Below, piece after piece: positions 1 through 5,369 of a stretch of DNA of 5,556 bases. The notes below the pieces were generated by a model that ran no database searches, was not told the DNA's origin, and worked only from the letters and a program-made list of their open reading frames with translations. This DNA is from JBQCEE01 sp051960575 (GTDB taxonomy: Bacteria; Actinomycetota; Actinomycetes; Mycobacteriales; Jatrophihabitantaceae). Numbering within the stretch: position 1 is the stretch's first letter; every line of letters starts with the position of its first letter. The translations under genes and the position numbers were made by a program. The stretch covers positions 1-5,556 of the forward strand of contig NZ_JBQCEE010000252.1 of NCBI RefSeq assembly GCF_051960575.1. Direction: 5' to 3'.

Positions 1-20
1 ATGGGACTGCAGCGTCTCGG

Positions 21-2048
21 TCACTGCCACTCCTTCGCGACGAGGGTGAGGACGTCGTAGGTCGCGACGGTCTCGTCGCGCTGGTTGGTGACGAGGGCGT
101 CCCAGCGCACCTCGCCGTACTCACCCGGACGCGGACTGATCTGCTTGCACGTCAAGGTCACCGTCATCTCGTCCCCCGGCTTCAGCGGTGTGACGAAGCG
201 CAGGTCGTCGATGCCGTAGTTGGCGAGCACCGGCCCGTAGTCGGGCTGCACGAACAGGCCCGCGGCGAACGACACGATCAGGTAGCCGTGGGCCACGCGC
301 CCGCCGAAGAACGGGTTCTTCGCCGCCGCCTCCTCGTCCAGGTGGGCGTAGAAGGTGTCGCCGGTGAACTCGGCGAAATGCTCGATGTCGGCCATCGTCA
401 CGGTGCGCGGGCCGGCGACGATCGTGTCGCCGATGCGCAGGTCGGCGAGCGACTTGGTGAACGGGTGCGCGCCGTCGGTGCTGCGCCCGGCACCCCGCAC
501 CCAGCGGCCGGTCACCGCGCTCAACATCCGTGGAGAAGCTTGCACCGCTGTGCGCAGCAGGTGGTGCACGACGCCGCGCATGCCGCCGAGCTCCTCGCCG
601 GCCCCCGCTCGCCCGGGGCCGCCGTGCACGAGGTTGGGCAACGGCGAACCGTGGCCGGTCGACTCGGTTGCGGCCTCCTCGTCCAGCACGAGCAGGCGGC
701 CGTGCCACGGCGCGAGGCCAAGCACGACGTCGCGCGCGAAGTCGGCGTCGTCGGTGACGACCGAGCCGGCGAGGCTGCCCCTGCCGAGCGCGGCGAGCTC
801 GACGACGTCGGCGGTGTCGCGGTAGCCGATGAGTGTGCTGACGGGCCCGAAGGCCTCGACCTCGTGCAGCTCGGCGCGTCGGTTGTCGTCGGCCAGCAGC
901 AGGATCGGCGCCAGGAATGCGCCTCGCTCGGCGTCGGCGCCGACGACGTCGACCCGCTCGGGGTCACCGACGGCGATCGTGGCCGCCGACTCGAGGGCCT
1001 TGAGCGAGCGCCGCACCTCTTCCCGCTGCTCGAGCGAGGCGAGGGCGCCCATGGTCACCGTCGGGTCGCCCGGGTGGCCGACCACGACGCGTGCCAGCCG
1101 TTCGGCGACGGCCTCGCGCACCGCGTCCAGCTGCCCGTGGGGCACGAAGGCGCGCCGGATCGCGGTGCACTTCTGCCCCGCCTTCACCGTCATCTCGGTG
1201 ACGAGCTGGTCGACGTACCGGTCGAACGCGGCGCTGCCGGCCGTGGCGTCGGGACCGAGGATCGACAGGTTGAGCGAGTCGGCCTCGGCGGTGAAGCCCA
1301 CCCCGCGGGCGACGACGTTCGGGTGCGAACGCAGGCGTTGCGCGGTCGCGGCCGAGCCGGTGAAGGCCACCGAGTCCTGCTCGGTGAGGTGGTCGAGCAG
1401 GTCGCCGGCGCTGCCACACAGCAGCTGCAGCGCACCGTCGGGCAGCAACCCCGACTCGACGATCAGCTCGACGACGCGCGCCGTGAGGTACGCGGTGGGC
1501 GTGGCCGGCTTGACCAGCGACGGCACACCCGCGATGAGCGCGGGGGCGAGCTTCTCGAGCGGGCCCCAGACCGGGAAGTTGAAGGCGTTGATCTGCACGG
1601 CCACGCCGAGCCGCGGGGTCAGTACGTGCTGCCCGACGAAGTGCCCCGCCCTGCCCAGCGGCTCGACCGGCCCGTCGACCATAACCCGGTCGTTCGGCAG
1701 CTCGCGCTTGGCCCGGCTGGCGTAGCTCAGCAGCACCCCGATGCCGCCGTCGACGTCGATGCGCGCGTCGGCCGTCGTCGCACCGGTGCGGTGCGACAGC
1801 GCGTACAGCTCGTCGCGGTGCTCCCGCAGCAGCAGACCGACCGACTTCGCGAGCGCCGCCCGTTCGTGGAAGGTGAGCGACCGCAGGGCCGGGCCGCCGA
1901 CGCGGCGTCCGAAGTCGAGGGCGGCGGCGAGATCGATGCCCGCCGAGCCGATCTGGACGACCTCGTCGCCGGTGACGGCGTCACGCACCACCTCGCCGGC
2001 GTCCGGGGCGACCCACCGCCCGGCGACGTAGCTGCGCAGCACCGCCAT
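21..2048 (-). CDS. paaZ: PaaZ: bifunctional oxepin-CoA hydrolase / 3-oxo-5,6-dehydrosuberyl-CoA semialdehyde dehydrogenase
   Basis: This 675-residue cytoplasmic enzyme acts in aerobic phenylacetate catabolism. In the known family, a C-terminal hydratase domain opens the oxepin-CoA ring and an N-terminal aldehyde dehydrogenase oxidises the semialdehyde with NADP+ to 3-oxo-5,6-dehydrosuberyl-CoA. Both domains are complete here. The dehydrogenase spans about residues 1-510, with the NAFNFPVW motif at 154-161, general base Glu255 (FTAEAD) and nucleophile Cys294 (GQKCTAIRR). A linker at about 510-530 leads to a MaoC-like hotdog hydratase at about 530-670, with Asp564 and His569 in FTGDTFYAH. These match the E. 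coli catalytic residues (as I recall, Glu256/Cys295 and Asp561/His566) with small offsets, and the length is typical. An in-frame TTG six codons upstream is possible, but the ATG at 2048 is preceded by GGGAGG at 5-nt spacing. It is divergent from paaI-paaR and shares their control region. Confidence 0.96.
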   Translation of the reverse strand: MAVLRSYVAGRWVAPDAGEVVRDAVTGDEVVQIGSAGIDLAAALDFGRRVGGPALRSLTFHERAALAKSVGLLLREHRDELYALSHRTGATTADARIDVDGGIGVLLSYASRAKRELPNDRVMVDGPVEPLGRAGHFVGQHVLTPRLGVAVQINAFNFPVWGPLEKLAPALIAGVPSLVKPATPTAYLTARVVELIVESGLLPDGALQLLCGSAGDLLDHLTEQDSVAFTGSAATAQRLRSHPNVVARGVGFTAEADSLNLSILGPDATAGSAAFDRYVDQLVTEMTVKAGQKCTAIRRAFVPHGQLDAVREAVAERLARVVVGHPGDPTVTMGALASLEQREEVRRSLKALESAATIAVGDPERVDVVGADAERGAFLAPILLLADDNRRAELHEVEAFGPVSTLIGYRDTADVVELAALGRGSLAGSVVTDDADFARDVVLGLAPWHGRLLVLDEEAATESTGHGSPLPNLVHGGPGRAGAGEELGGMRGVVHHLLRTAVQASPRMLSAVTGRWVRGAGRSTDGAHPFTKSLADLRIGDTIVAGPRTVTMADIEHFAEFTGDTFYAHLDEEAAAKNPFFGGRVAHGYLIVSFAAGLFVQPDYGPVLANYGIDDLRFVTPLKPGDEMTVTLTCKQISPRPGEYGEVRWDALVTNQRDETVATYDVLTLVAKEWQ

Positions 2049-2053
2049 GACAA

Positions 2054-2059
2054 CCTCCC
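2054..2059 (-). promoter_or_regulatory. Ribosome binding site of paaZ
   Basis: On the minus strand GGGAGG lies 5 nt before ATG 2048. The site falls inside the reading frame that would start at the upstream TTG (2066), so it decides in favour of the ATG. With the ATG start, the protein begins MAVLRSYVAGRW, as expected for an aldehyde dehydrogenase N-terminus. Confidence 0.8.
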
Positions 2060-2068
2060 GCTGCAATT

Positions 2069-2090
2069 ACCGACCGATCATTCGGTAAGT
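2069..2090. promoter_or_regulatory. Operator of the divergent paa promoters, probable PaaR binding site
   Basis: The core is a perfect dyad, ACCGA (2073-2077), TCAT, TCGGT (2082-2086), with matching outer AC (2069-2070) and GT (2089-2090). From memory, the C. glutamicum PaaR site is ACTNACCG-NNCGNN-CGGTNAGT; this sequence agrees at 14 of its 16 fixed positions. A second, overlapping dyad, TTACCGA (2067-2073) / TCGGTAA (2082-2088), is centred 2 bp to the left on GATC. The site lies between divergent paaZ and paaI-paaR and probably overlaps promoter elements of both, as expected of a repressor released by phenylacetyl-CoA. The palindrome is seen directly; the binding protein is inferred from context. 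Confidence 0.8.
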
Positions 2091-2115
2091 TACGCGACGA
2101 CACGGTCGTCTTCAA
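2087..2115 (-). promoter_or_regulatory. Candidate sigma-70-like promoter of paaZ
   Basis: On the minus strand a weak -35 element TTGAAG (2115-2110) is followed after 17 nt by a weak -10 element TAACTT (2092-2087). This would start transcription around 2080, inside the operator, giving a leader of roughly 30 nt before the paaZ ATG. The spacing is ideal but both hexamers match the consensus poorly (4/6 and 3/6). Its appeal is mainly that repressor binding would block it. I found no convincing counterpart for the rightward paaI promoter. Confidence 0.3.
2096..2110. repeat. Perfect 15-bp inverted repeat in the paaI leader
   Basis: GACGAC (2096-2101) and GTCGTC (2105-2110) are perfect inverted copies separated by ACG. 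The repeat sits between the operator at 2069-2090 and the paaI ribosome binding site at 2114. It could be a second protein-binding half-site pair or a small 5'-leader hairpin just before the Shine-Dalgarno sequence. In DNA this GC-rich, a 6-bp arm can also arise by chance, so function is unproven. Confidence 0.4.
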
Positions 2116-2120
2116 GGAGG
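2114..2120 (+). promoter_or_regulatory. Strong ribosome binding site of paaI
   Basis: AAGGAGG is a full match to the anti-Shine-Dalgarno sequence, 5 nt before ATG 2126. It fixes the paaI start and suggests efficient translation of the paaI-paaR transcript. Confidence 0.85.
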
Positions 2121-2125
2121 TCGCG

Positions 2126-2551
2126 ATGTCGTCGCTGCCCGAGCCGGTGGCCCGCATGATGGCTGCGGACGCTGCCTCCCGCGCCCTCGGCATCGACGTG
2201 CTCGACTGCTCGCCCGGCCGGGCCACCGCACGCATGACTGTGCGGGCGGACATGGTGAACGGCCACGACATCGCGCACGGCGGGCTGGTCTTCACCCTGG
2301 CCGACACGGCGTTCGCGTGCGCCTGCAACAGTCATGGCCCGACCACCGTCGCCGCCGGGGCCGAGATCGTCTTCGTCGCACCCGCTCGGCTCGGCGACGC
2401 GCTGACGGCCGAGGCGGTCGAGCGCACCACCTTCGGCCGGTCCGGCGTGTACGACGTCACCGTGCGTCGCGGTGACGAGGTGATCGCCGAGTTCCGCGGG
2501 CGCAGCCACCGCGTGTCGGGGTCGGCGCGTCCGGAGGGGTCGGCGTCGTGA
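2126..2551 (+). CDS. paaI: PaaI: hotdog-fold acyl-CoA thioesterase of phenylacetate catabolism
   Basis: This 141-residue cytoplasmic thioesterase is predicted to hydrolyse phenylacetyl-CoA and ring-hydroxylated derivatives. In the known family it frees CoA when the paa pathway stalls and intermediates accumulate. The hotdog signature is clear: NGHDIAHGGLVFTLADTAFA at residues 45-64, with Asp60 matching the catalytic aspartate of E. coli PaaI (Asp61 there). Length is normal for the single-domain PaaI family. The ATG at 2126 has a strong AAGGAGG site. Its stop overlaps the paaR start by 4 bp, so the two genes should be cotranscribed and translationally coupled. The adjoining paaZ and regulator support PaaI over a generic YbgC- or 4HBT-type thioesterase. 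Confidence 0.92.
   Translation: MSSLPEPVARMMAADAASRALGIDVLDCSPGRATARMTVRADMVNGHDIAHGGLVFTLADTAFACACNSHGPTTVAAGAEIVFVAPARLGDALTAEAVERTTFGRSGVYDVTVRRGDEVIAEFRGRSHRVSGSARPEGSAS
2533..2539 (+). promoter_or_regulatory. Ribosome binding site of paaR within the paaI 3' end
   Basis: GGAGGGG lies inside the last codons of paaI, 8 nt before GTG 2548. Together with the GTGA overlap (GTG start 2548-2550, TGA stop 2549-2551) it supports the GTG start and translational coupling of the regulator to paaI. Confidence 0.7.
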
Positions 2552-3150
2552 CCGGCGCCGCCGCGCCGCGCCGCCGCGGACGCCCCGGGTACGACCTCGA
2601 GGCCCTGCTGGCCGTGGCCGTCGAGGTCTTCAACACCCGCGGCTACGACGGCACGAGCATGGAGGACCTCAGCCGCGCCCTCGGCATCGCGAAATCGGCG
2701 ATCTATCACCACGTCAGCGGCAAGGAGGAACTGCTGCGGCTCTCGCTCGACCGTGCCCTCGACGGCCTCTTCGCCGTGGCCGACGACGTGCGCGCCACCC
2801 CGGCGTCCGCCATCGAGAAGCTCGAGCGGCTCGTGCGCGGCAGCGTCGAGGTGCTGCAGCGCGAACTCCCCCACGTCACGTTGCTGCTGCGCGTGCGCGG
2901 CAACACCCCGACCGAGCAGGCCGCCCTCGAGCGGCGGCGTCAGTTCGACCGCTACGTGGCCGGGCTGGTGCGGCAGGCCGAGCGGGACGGCGACCTGCAC
3001 GCCGACCTCGACCCGGCAATCACCGCGCACCTGCTCTTCGGGCTCGTGAACTCGGTGGTCGAGTGGTACCGCCCGGGCAAGCGCGCCACGGACGCCGCGC
3101 TGGCCGACCACGTCTGCCGCCTCGCCTTCGACGGCCTCCGCGCCCGCTGA
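2548..3150 (+). CDS. paaR: TetR-family regulator, probable phenylacetate repressor PaaR
   Basis: This 200-residue protein has a basic N-terminal tail (PRRRGRPGYD, residues 7-16). A TetR_N DNA-binding domain follows at about 16-63: helix 1 LLAVAVEVFNTRGYDGTSMEDL, then a helix-turn-helix with recognition helix SAIYHHVSGKEEL (about 50-62). The C-terminal half (about 70-200) is a divergent all-helical ligand and dimer domain, typical of this family. It starts at GTG overlapping the paaI stop. In actinobacteria, TetR-type PaaR represses paa genes and is released by phenylacetyl-CoA. The location here, and a PaaR-like operator in the divergent paaZ/paaI region, make autoregulation and control of both units likely. 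The TetR assignment is near certain; the specific name rests on context. Confidence 0.87.
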   Translation: MTGAAAPRRRGRPGYDLEALLAVAVEVFNTRGYDGTSMEDLSRALGIAKSAIYHHVSGKEELLRLSLDRALDGLFAVADDVRATPASAIEKLERLVRGSVEVLQRELPHVTLLLRVRGNTPTEQAALERRRQFDRYVAGLVRQAERDGDLHADLDPAITAHLLFGLVNSVVEWYRPGKRATDAALADHVCRLAFDGLRAR

Positions 3151-3160
3151 GAGAGGGCGG

Positions 3161-3415
3161 CTACTTGCTCGGCTGTGGCACGTCCACCTTGGGGCACTGC
3201 TCCTTGGGATTCGCCCCGACGTAGTTCAGCGGACCCGCGATGATCGTGACGATGGTCGTGGTCACCGAGGCGCAGTTCGAGTCGCCCGAGCTGTAGTAGT
3301 GACGCTGCCCCGCGGCGATGGCGCCGATGATCAGCCAGAGCACCACGAGGATGCCGATGACGCGTGCGATGCCACCGCCACGGCGGCGGTACCCGTATCC
3401 CGACTCCGTTGTCAT
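3161..3415 (-). CDS. Small single-pass membrane protein of unknown function
   Basis: This 84-residue protein is not one I recognise. It has a short basic cytoplasmic tail (YGYRRRGGG, residues 7-15) and one strong membrane helix at about 19-36 (VIGILVVLWLIIGAIAAG). By the positive-inside rule, residues 37-84 should face outside. That part has two cysteines (48 and 74) flanking a hydrophobic stretch, SVTTTIVTIIAGPLNYVG (50-67), which could form a disulfide-closed domain or a re-entrant segment. The frame is open 46 codons further upstream, but that extension crosses the hairpin at 3470-3526 and has no membrane or domain features. ATG 3415 is preceded by AGGGG at 4 nt and gives a sensible N-terminus. 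It converges on paaR with a 10-bp gap and lies on the same strand downstream of the catalase, apparently separated from it by a terminator. Confidence 0.72.
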   Translation of the reverse strand: MTTESGYGYRRRGGGIARVIGILVVLWLIIGAIAAGQRHYYSSGDSNCASVTTTIVTIIAGPLNYVGANPKEQCPKVDVPQPSK

Positions 3416-3469
3416 GCGACCCCTGTACCCGCGTGAGCCGCCCGTGAATCGCGTCCGGACCCTGCATCC

Positions 3470-3526
3470 CTTGTCCCCCCGCCCAGGCAGGATCCGGGCC
3501 TGGATCTGCCTGGGCCGGGGGACAAG
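3470..3526 (-). terminator. Long near-perfect hairpin downstream of the catalase
   Basis: The stem has three parts. CTTGTCCCCC (3470-3479) pairs with GGGGGACAAG (3517-3526). After a C/C mismatch, GCCCAGGCA (3481-3489) pairs with TGCCTGGGC (3507-3515). After a one-base bulge (G3490), GATCC (3491-3495) pairs with GGATC (3502-3506). The loop is the six bases 3496-3501. That makes 24 base pairs with one mismatch and one bulge, starting 7 bp after the catalase stop on its strand. There is no T-run on the minus strand after the stem, but actinobacterial terminators often lack one. Termination of catalase transcription is the best reading; a repeated palindromic element or RNA-stabilising stem is also possible. 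Confidence 0.7.
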
Positions 3527-3533
3527 ACGGTGT

Positions 3534-5369
3534 TCAGTGGGACGCGTCGGCACCCAGCGTCGGCATGGCGGTGACGAAGGCGGCCTCGCGCTCCCAGAAC
3601 CGCAGCTCGGCGCAGGCGGTGAGGAAGCCCGTGACGCCGCCGGCGCCGTCGATCTCGACGAACCCGCCGTCGACCTTCTCGGCGATGCCGAGGGCCGCGA
3701 ACATCGCGGCGGCGTCCGGCGTGTGCCCGATGATCTTCAGGTGACTGAAGGCGTCGTTGACGAAGTCGCGCGCCGACGGCAGTTCGGCGAGCGCGGCGGC
3801 GCCGCCGGGGCCGGGCAGCAGCACGACGGCGTCGTAGAGCACCGACGGCGCCCCGTCGATCTTCTGGTCGACCTCGATCTCGGCGCCCTTGCTGTCACGC
3901 ACACCCGACACCGTCGGGGCGATCACCTCGACGATCACCTGCTGCGCGGCGGCGCCCGTCCTGAGCTCGGCCAGCACCTCGGCGTCCGTGCCCTCGCTCA
4001 CGACCACCCCGAGCTTGCGGCCGATCGGCAGCGCCGGCGGGTTCGCGAGGATCGACAGCGCGGGTGACACCGGCAGGTCGGTGCGCGTCGGCACCTTCGC
4101 CGGCAGCGGATCGGGCAGCGACGAGAGCCCGAGGCCGGCGGCCACACCGGCGGCGAGGTCGTCGTGCACGTTGCGCAGCCCGGCGACCATGCGCAGCCGG
4201 ATGTCGGCGCGGTCGACCTTCGACAGCTCGAAGCTGAACGCGTTGATGATGTGCAGCCGCTCGTTCACCGTCTGGCTCAGGAAGAACTGGCGCGCCTGGC
4301 TGTAGTGGTCGGCGAAGCTCTCCGACCGCAGCCGCCGCTTCGCACCGTTCACCTCGGCGGGATACGAGTGGTAGCCGGCCACCGGATCCTCGCGCGGGCC
4401 GCCGGTCTCGACCGGCCACGAGTTCGGCTCGTAGTTCGCGCGGCCCTGCGGGTTGCGCATGGCCATGTGCCCGTCCTGCTGGAAGTTCATGACGGGGCAG
4501 CGCGGCGCGTTCACCGGGATGTGCGTGAAGTTCGGGCTGCCGAGCCGCTTGAGCTGCGTGTCGAGGTAGCTGAAGTTGCGGCCCTGCAGCAGCGGGTCGT
4601 TGGTGAAGTCGATGCCCGGCACGACGTTCTGCGTGCAGAACGCCACCTGCTCGGTCTCGGCGAAGAAGTTGTCGACATTCTGGTCGAGCACCATGCGCCC
4701 GACCGTGCGCACCGGCAGGATCTCCTCCGGGATCAGCTTGGTCGGGTCGAGCACGTCGAAGTCGAACGAGTCGGCGAACGCGTCGTCGAAGACCTGCAGG
4801 CCGAGTTCCCACTCGGGGAAGGCGCCCTGCTCGATCGACTCCCACAGGTCGCGGCGGTGGAAGTCCGGATCGGCACCGTTGATCTTCACCGCCTCGTTCC
4901 ACAGCACCGACTGCAGACCGAGCTTCGGCTTCCAGTGGAACTTCACGTAGTGCGATTCACCGGCGGCGTTGACCAGCCGGAATGTGTGGACGCCGAAGCC
5001 CTCCATCATGCGGAACGAGCGCGGGATCGTCCGGTCGCTCATGATCCACAGCAGCATGTGCGTCGACTCGGGCGACAGCGACACGAAGTCCCAGAAGTTG
5101 TCGTGCGCCGTCTGCGCCTGCGGGAAGCCTCGGTCGGGCTCCTGCTTCGCGGCGTGCACCATGTCCGGGAACTTCATCGCGTCCTGGATGAAGAAGACCG
5201 GGATGTTGTTGCCGACGAGGTCCCAGTTGCCCTCGCGCGTGTAGAACTTGGTCGCGAAGCCGCGCACGTCGCGGGCCAGGTCCGGTGACCCCTTGTTGCC
5301 GGCCACGGTGGAGAAGCGCACGAACACCGGCGTCTTCTCGCCCGCGCGCTGGAACAGGTCGGCGCGCGT
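3534..5369 (-). CDS. katE: Large-subunit (clade II, KatE/HPII-type) haem catalase, 5'-truncated
   Basis: The frame encodes 611 residues of a cytoplasmic monofunctional catalase (2 H2O2 to 2 H2O + O2), a large-subunit type of usually about 700-750 residues. Numbering from the GTG codon at 5327, FVRFSTVAGNKGSPDLARDVRGF (2-24) leads to the Asn-Asn pair at 40-41 that supplies the distal asparagine. The proximal haem ligand is Tyr254 in RNFSYLDTQLKR. A C-terminal flavodoxin/DJ-1-like domain spans about 435-590, diagnostic of the large class. Position 231 is Cys in FCTQNVVPG, where E. coli HPII has the His cross-linked to its haem tyrosine. Homology stops at TRADLF (5369-5352), so the roughly 100 N-terminal residues, including VxHARG with the catalytic His, are absent. 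GTG 5327 lies inside a conserved core and is not a credible native start. The gene is cut by an inverted join to another catalase. Confidence 0.9.
   Translation of the reverse strand, partial: TRADLFQRAGEKTPVFVRFSTVAGNKGSPDLARDVRGFATKFYTREGNWDLVGNNIPVFFIQDAMKFPDMVHAAKQEPDRGFPQAQTAHDNFWDFVSLSPESTHMLLWIMSDRTIPRSFRMMEGFGVHTFRLVNAAGESHYVKFHWKPKLGLQSVLWNEAVKINGADPDFHRRDLWESIEQGAFPEWELGLQVFDDAFADSFDFDVLDPTKLIPEEILPVRTVGRMVLDQNVDNFFAETEQVAFCTQNVVPGIDFTNDPLLQGRNFSYLDTQLKRLGSPNFTHIPVNAPRCPVMNFQQDGHMAMRNPQGRANYEPNSWPVETGGPREDPVAGYHSYPAEVNGAKRRLRSESFADHYSQARQFFLSQTVNERLHIINAFSFELSKVDRADIRLRMVAGLRNVHDDLAAGVAAGLGLSSLPDPLPAKVPTRTDLPVSPALSILANPPALPIGRKLGVVVSEGTDAEVLAELRTGAAAQQVIVEVIAPTVSGVRDSKGAEIEVDQKIDGAPSVLYDAVVLLPGPGGAAALAELPSARDFVNDAFSHLKIIGHTPDAAAMFAALGIAEKVDGGFVEIDGAGGVTGFLTACAELRFWEREAAFVTAMPTLGADASH
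5361..5369. other. Inverted junction between two catalase genes
   Basis: Left of this point the minus strand reads TRADLFQRAGEKTPVF, a catalase. Right of it the plus strand reads GYFENYDSLSDLTRAGLF, the same part of another catalase. The shared bases GGCGCGCGT contain the self-complementary GCGCGC (5362-5367). They encode TRA on the minus strand and would fit the Gly-Ala-(His/Arg)-Gly run before GYFE on the plus strand. The join therefore looks like one at short inverted microhomology. The exact breakpoint cannot be set more finely than this interval. Confidence 0.75.

Noticed and set aside
1..20. Possible start of a gene at the left edge (ATG at position 1)
   Set aside because: Only 20 bp lie before the paaZ stop codon; that is too little to support any feature.
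2049..2066. TTG start for paaZ six codons upstream
   Set aside because: The in-between sequence contains the ribosome binding site for the ATG at 2048, and the TTG has no upstream site of its own.
288..2159. Open plus-strand frame of 623 codons opposite paaZ
   Set aside because: It is a shadow of the GC-rich paaZ frame: its translation is low-complexity Arg/Val/Gly/Asp-rich with no domain, while the opposite strand has two complete catalytic domains.
3141..3159. CGCCC / GGGCG hairpin between the convergent paaR and small-protein stops
   Set aside because: Only 5 bp of stem with a 9-nt loop and no T-tract; such pairs are common by chance at this GC content. A bidirectional terminator is expected here but not demonstrated.
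3416..3553. 46-codon N-terminal extension of the small membrane protein
   Set aside because: It would start inside the catalase 3' end and translate through the hairpin. The ATG at 3415 has its own AGGGG site and gives a normal membrane-protein N-terminus.
3318..4067. Plus-strand frame of 249 codons crossing the small gene, the hairpin and the catalase 3' end
   Set aside because: It runs through the palindrome and antisense to two supported genes, with no ribosome binding site or domain.
4164..5288. Open plus-strand frame of 374 codons opposite the catalase
   Set aside because: Same shadow effect. The translation is Val/Arg/Leu/His-rich without recognisable motifs, and the minus strand encodes a clear catalase.
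5325..5327. GTG at 5327 as the true catalase start
   Set aside because: It encodes the Val of the conserved TPVFVRF core, homology continues upstream on the same strand to TRADLF, and a start here would remove the catalytic histidine.
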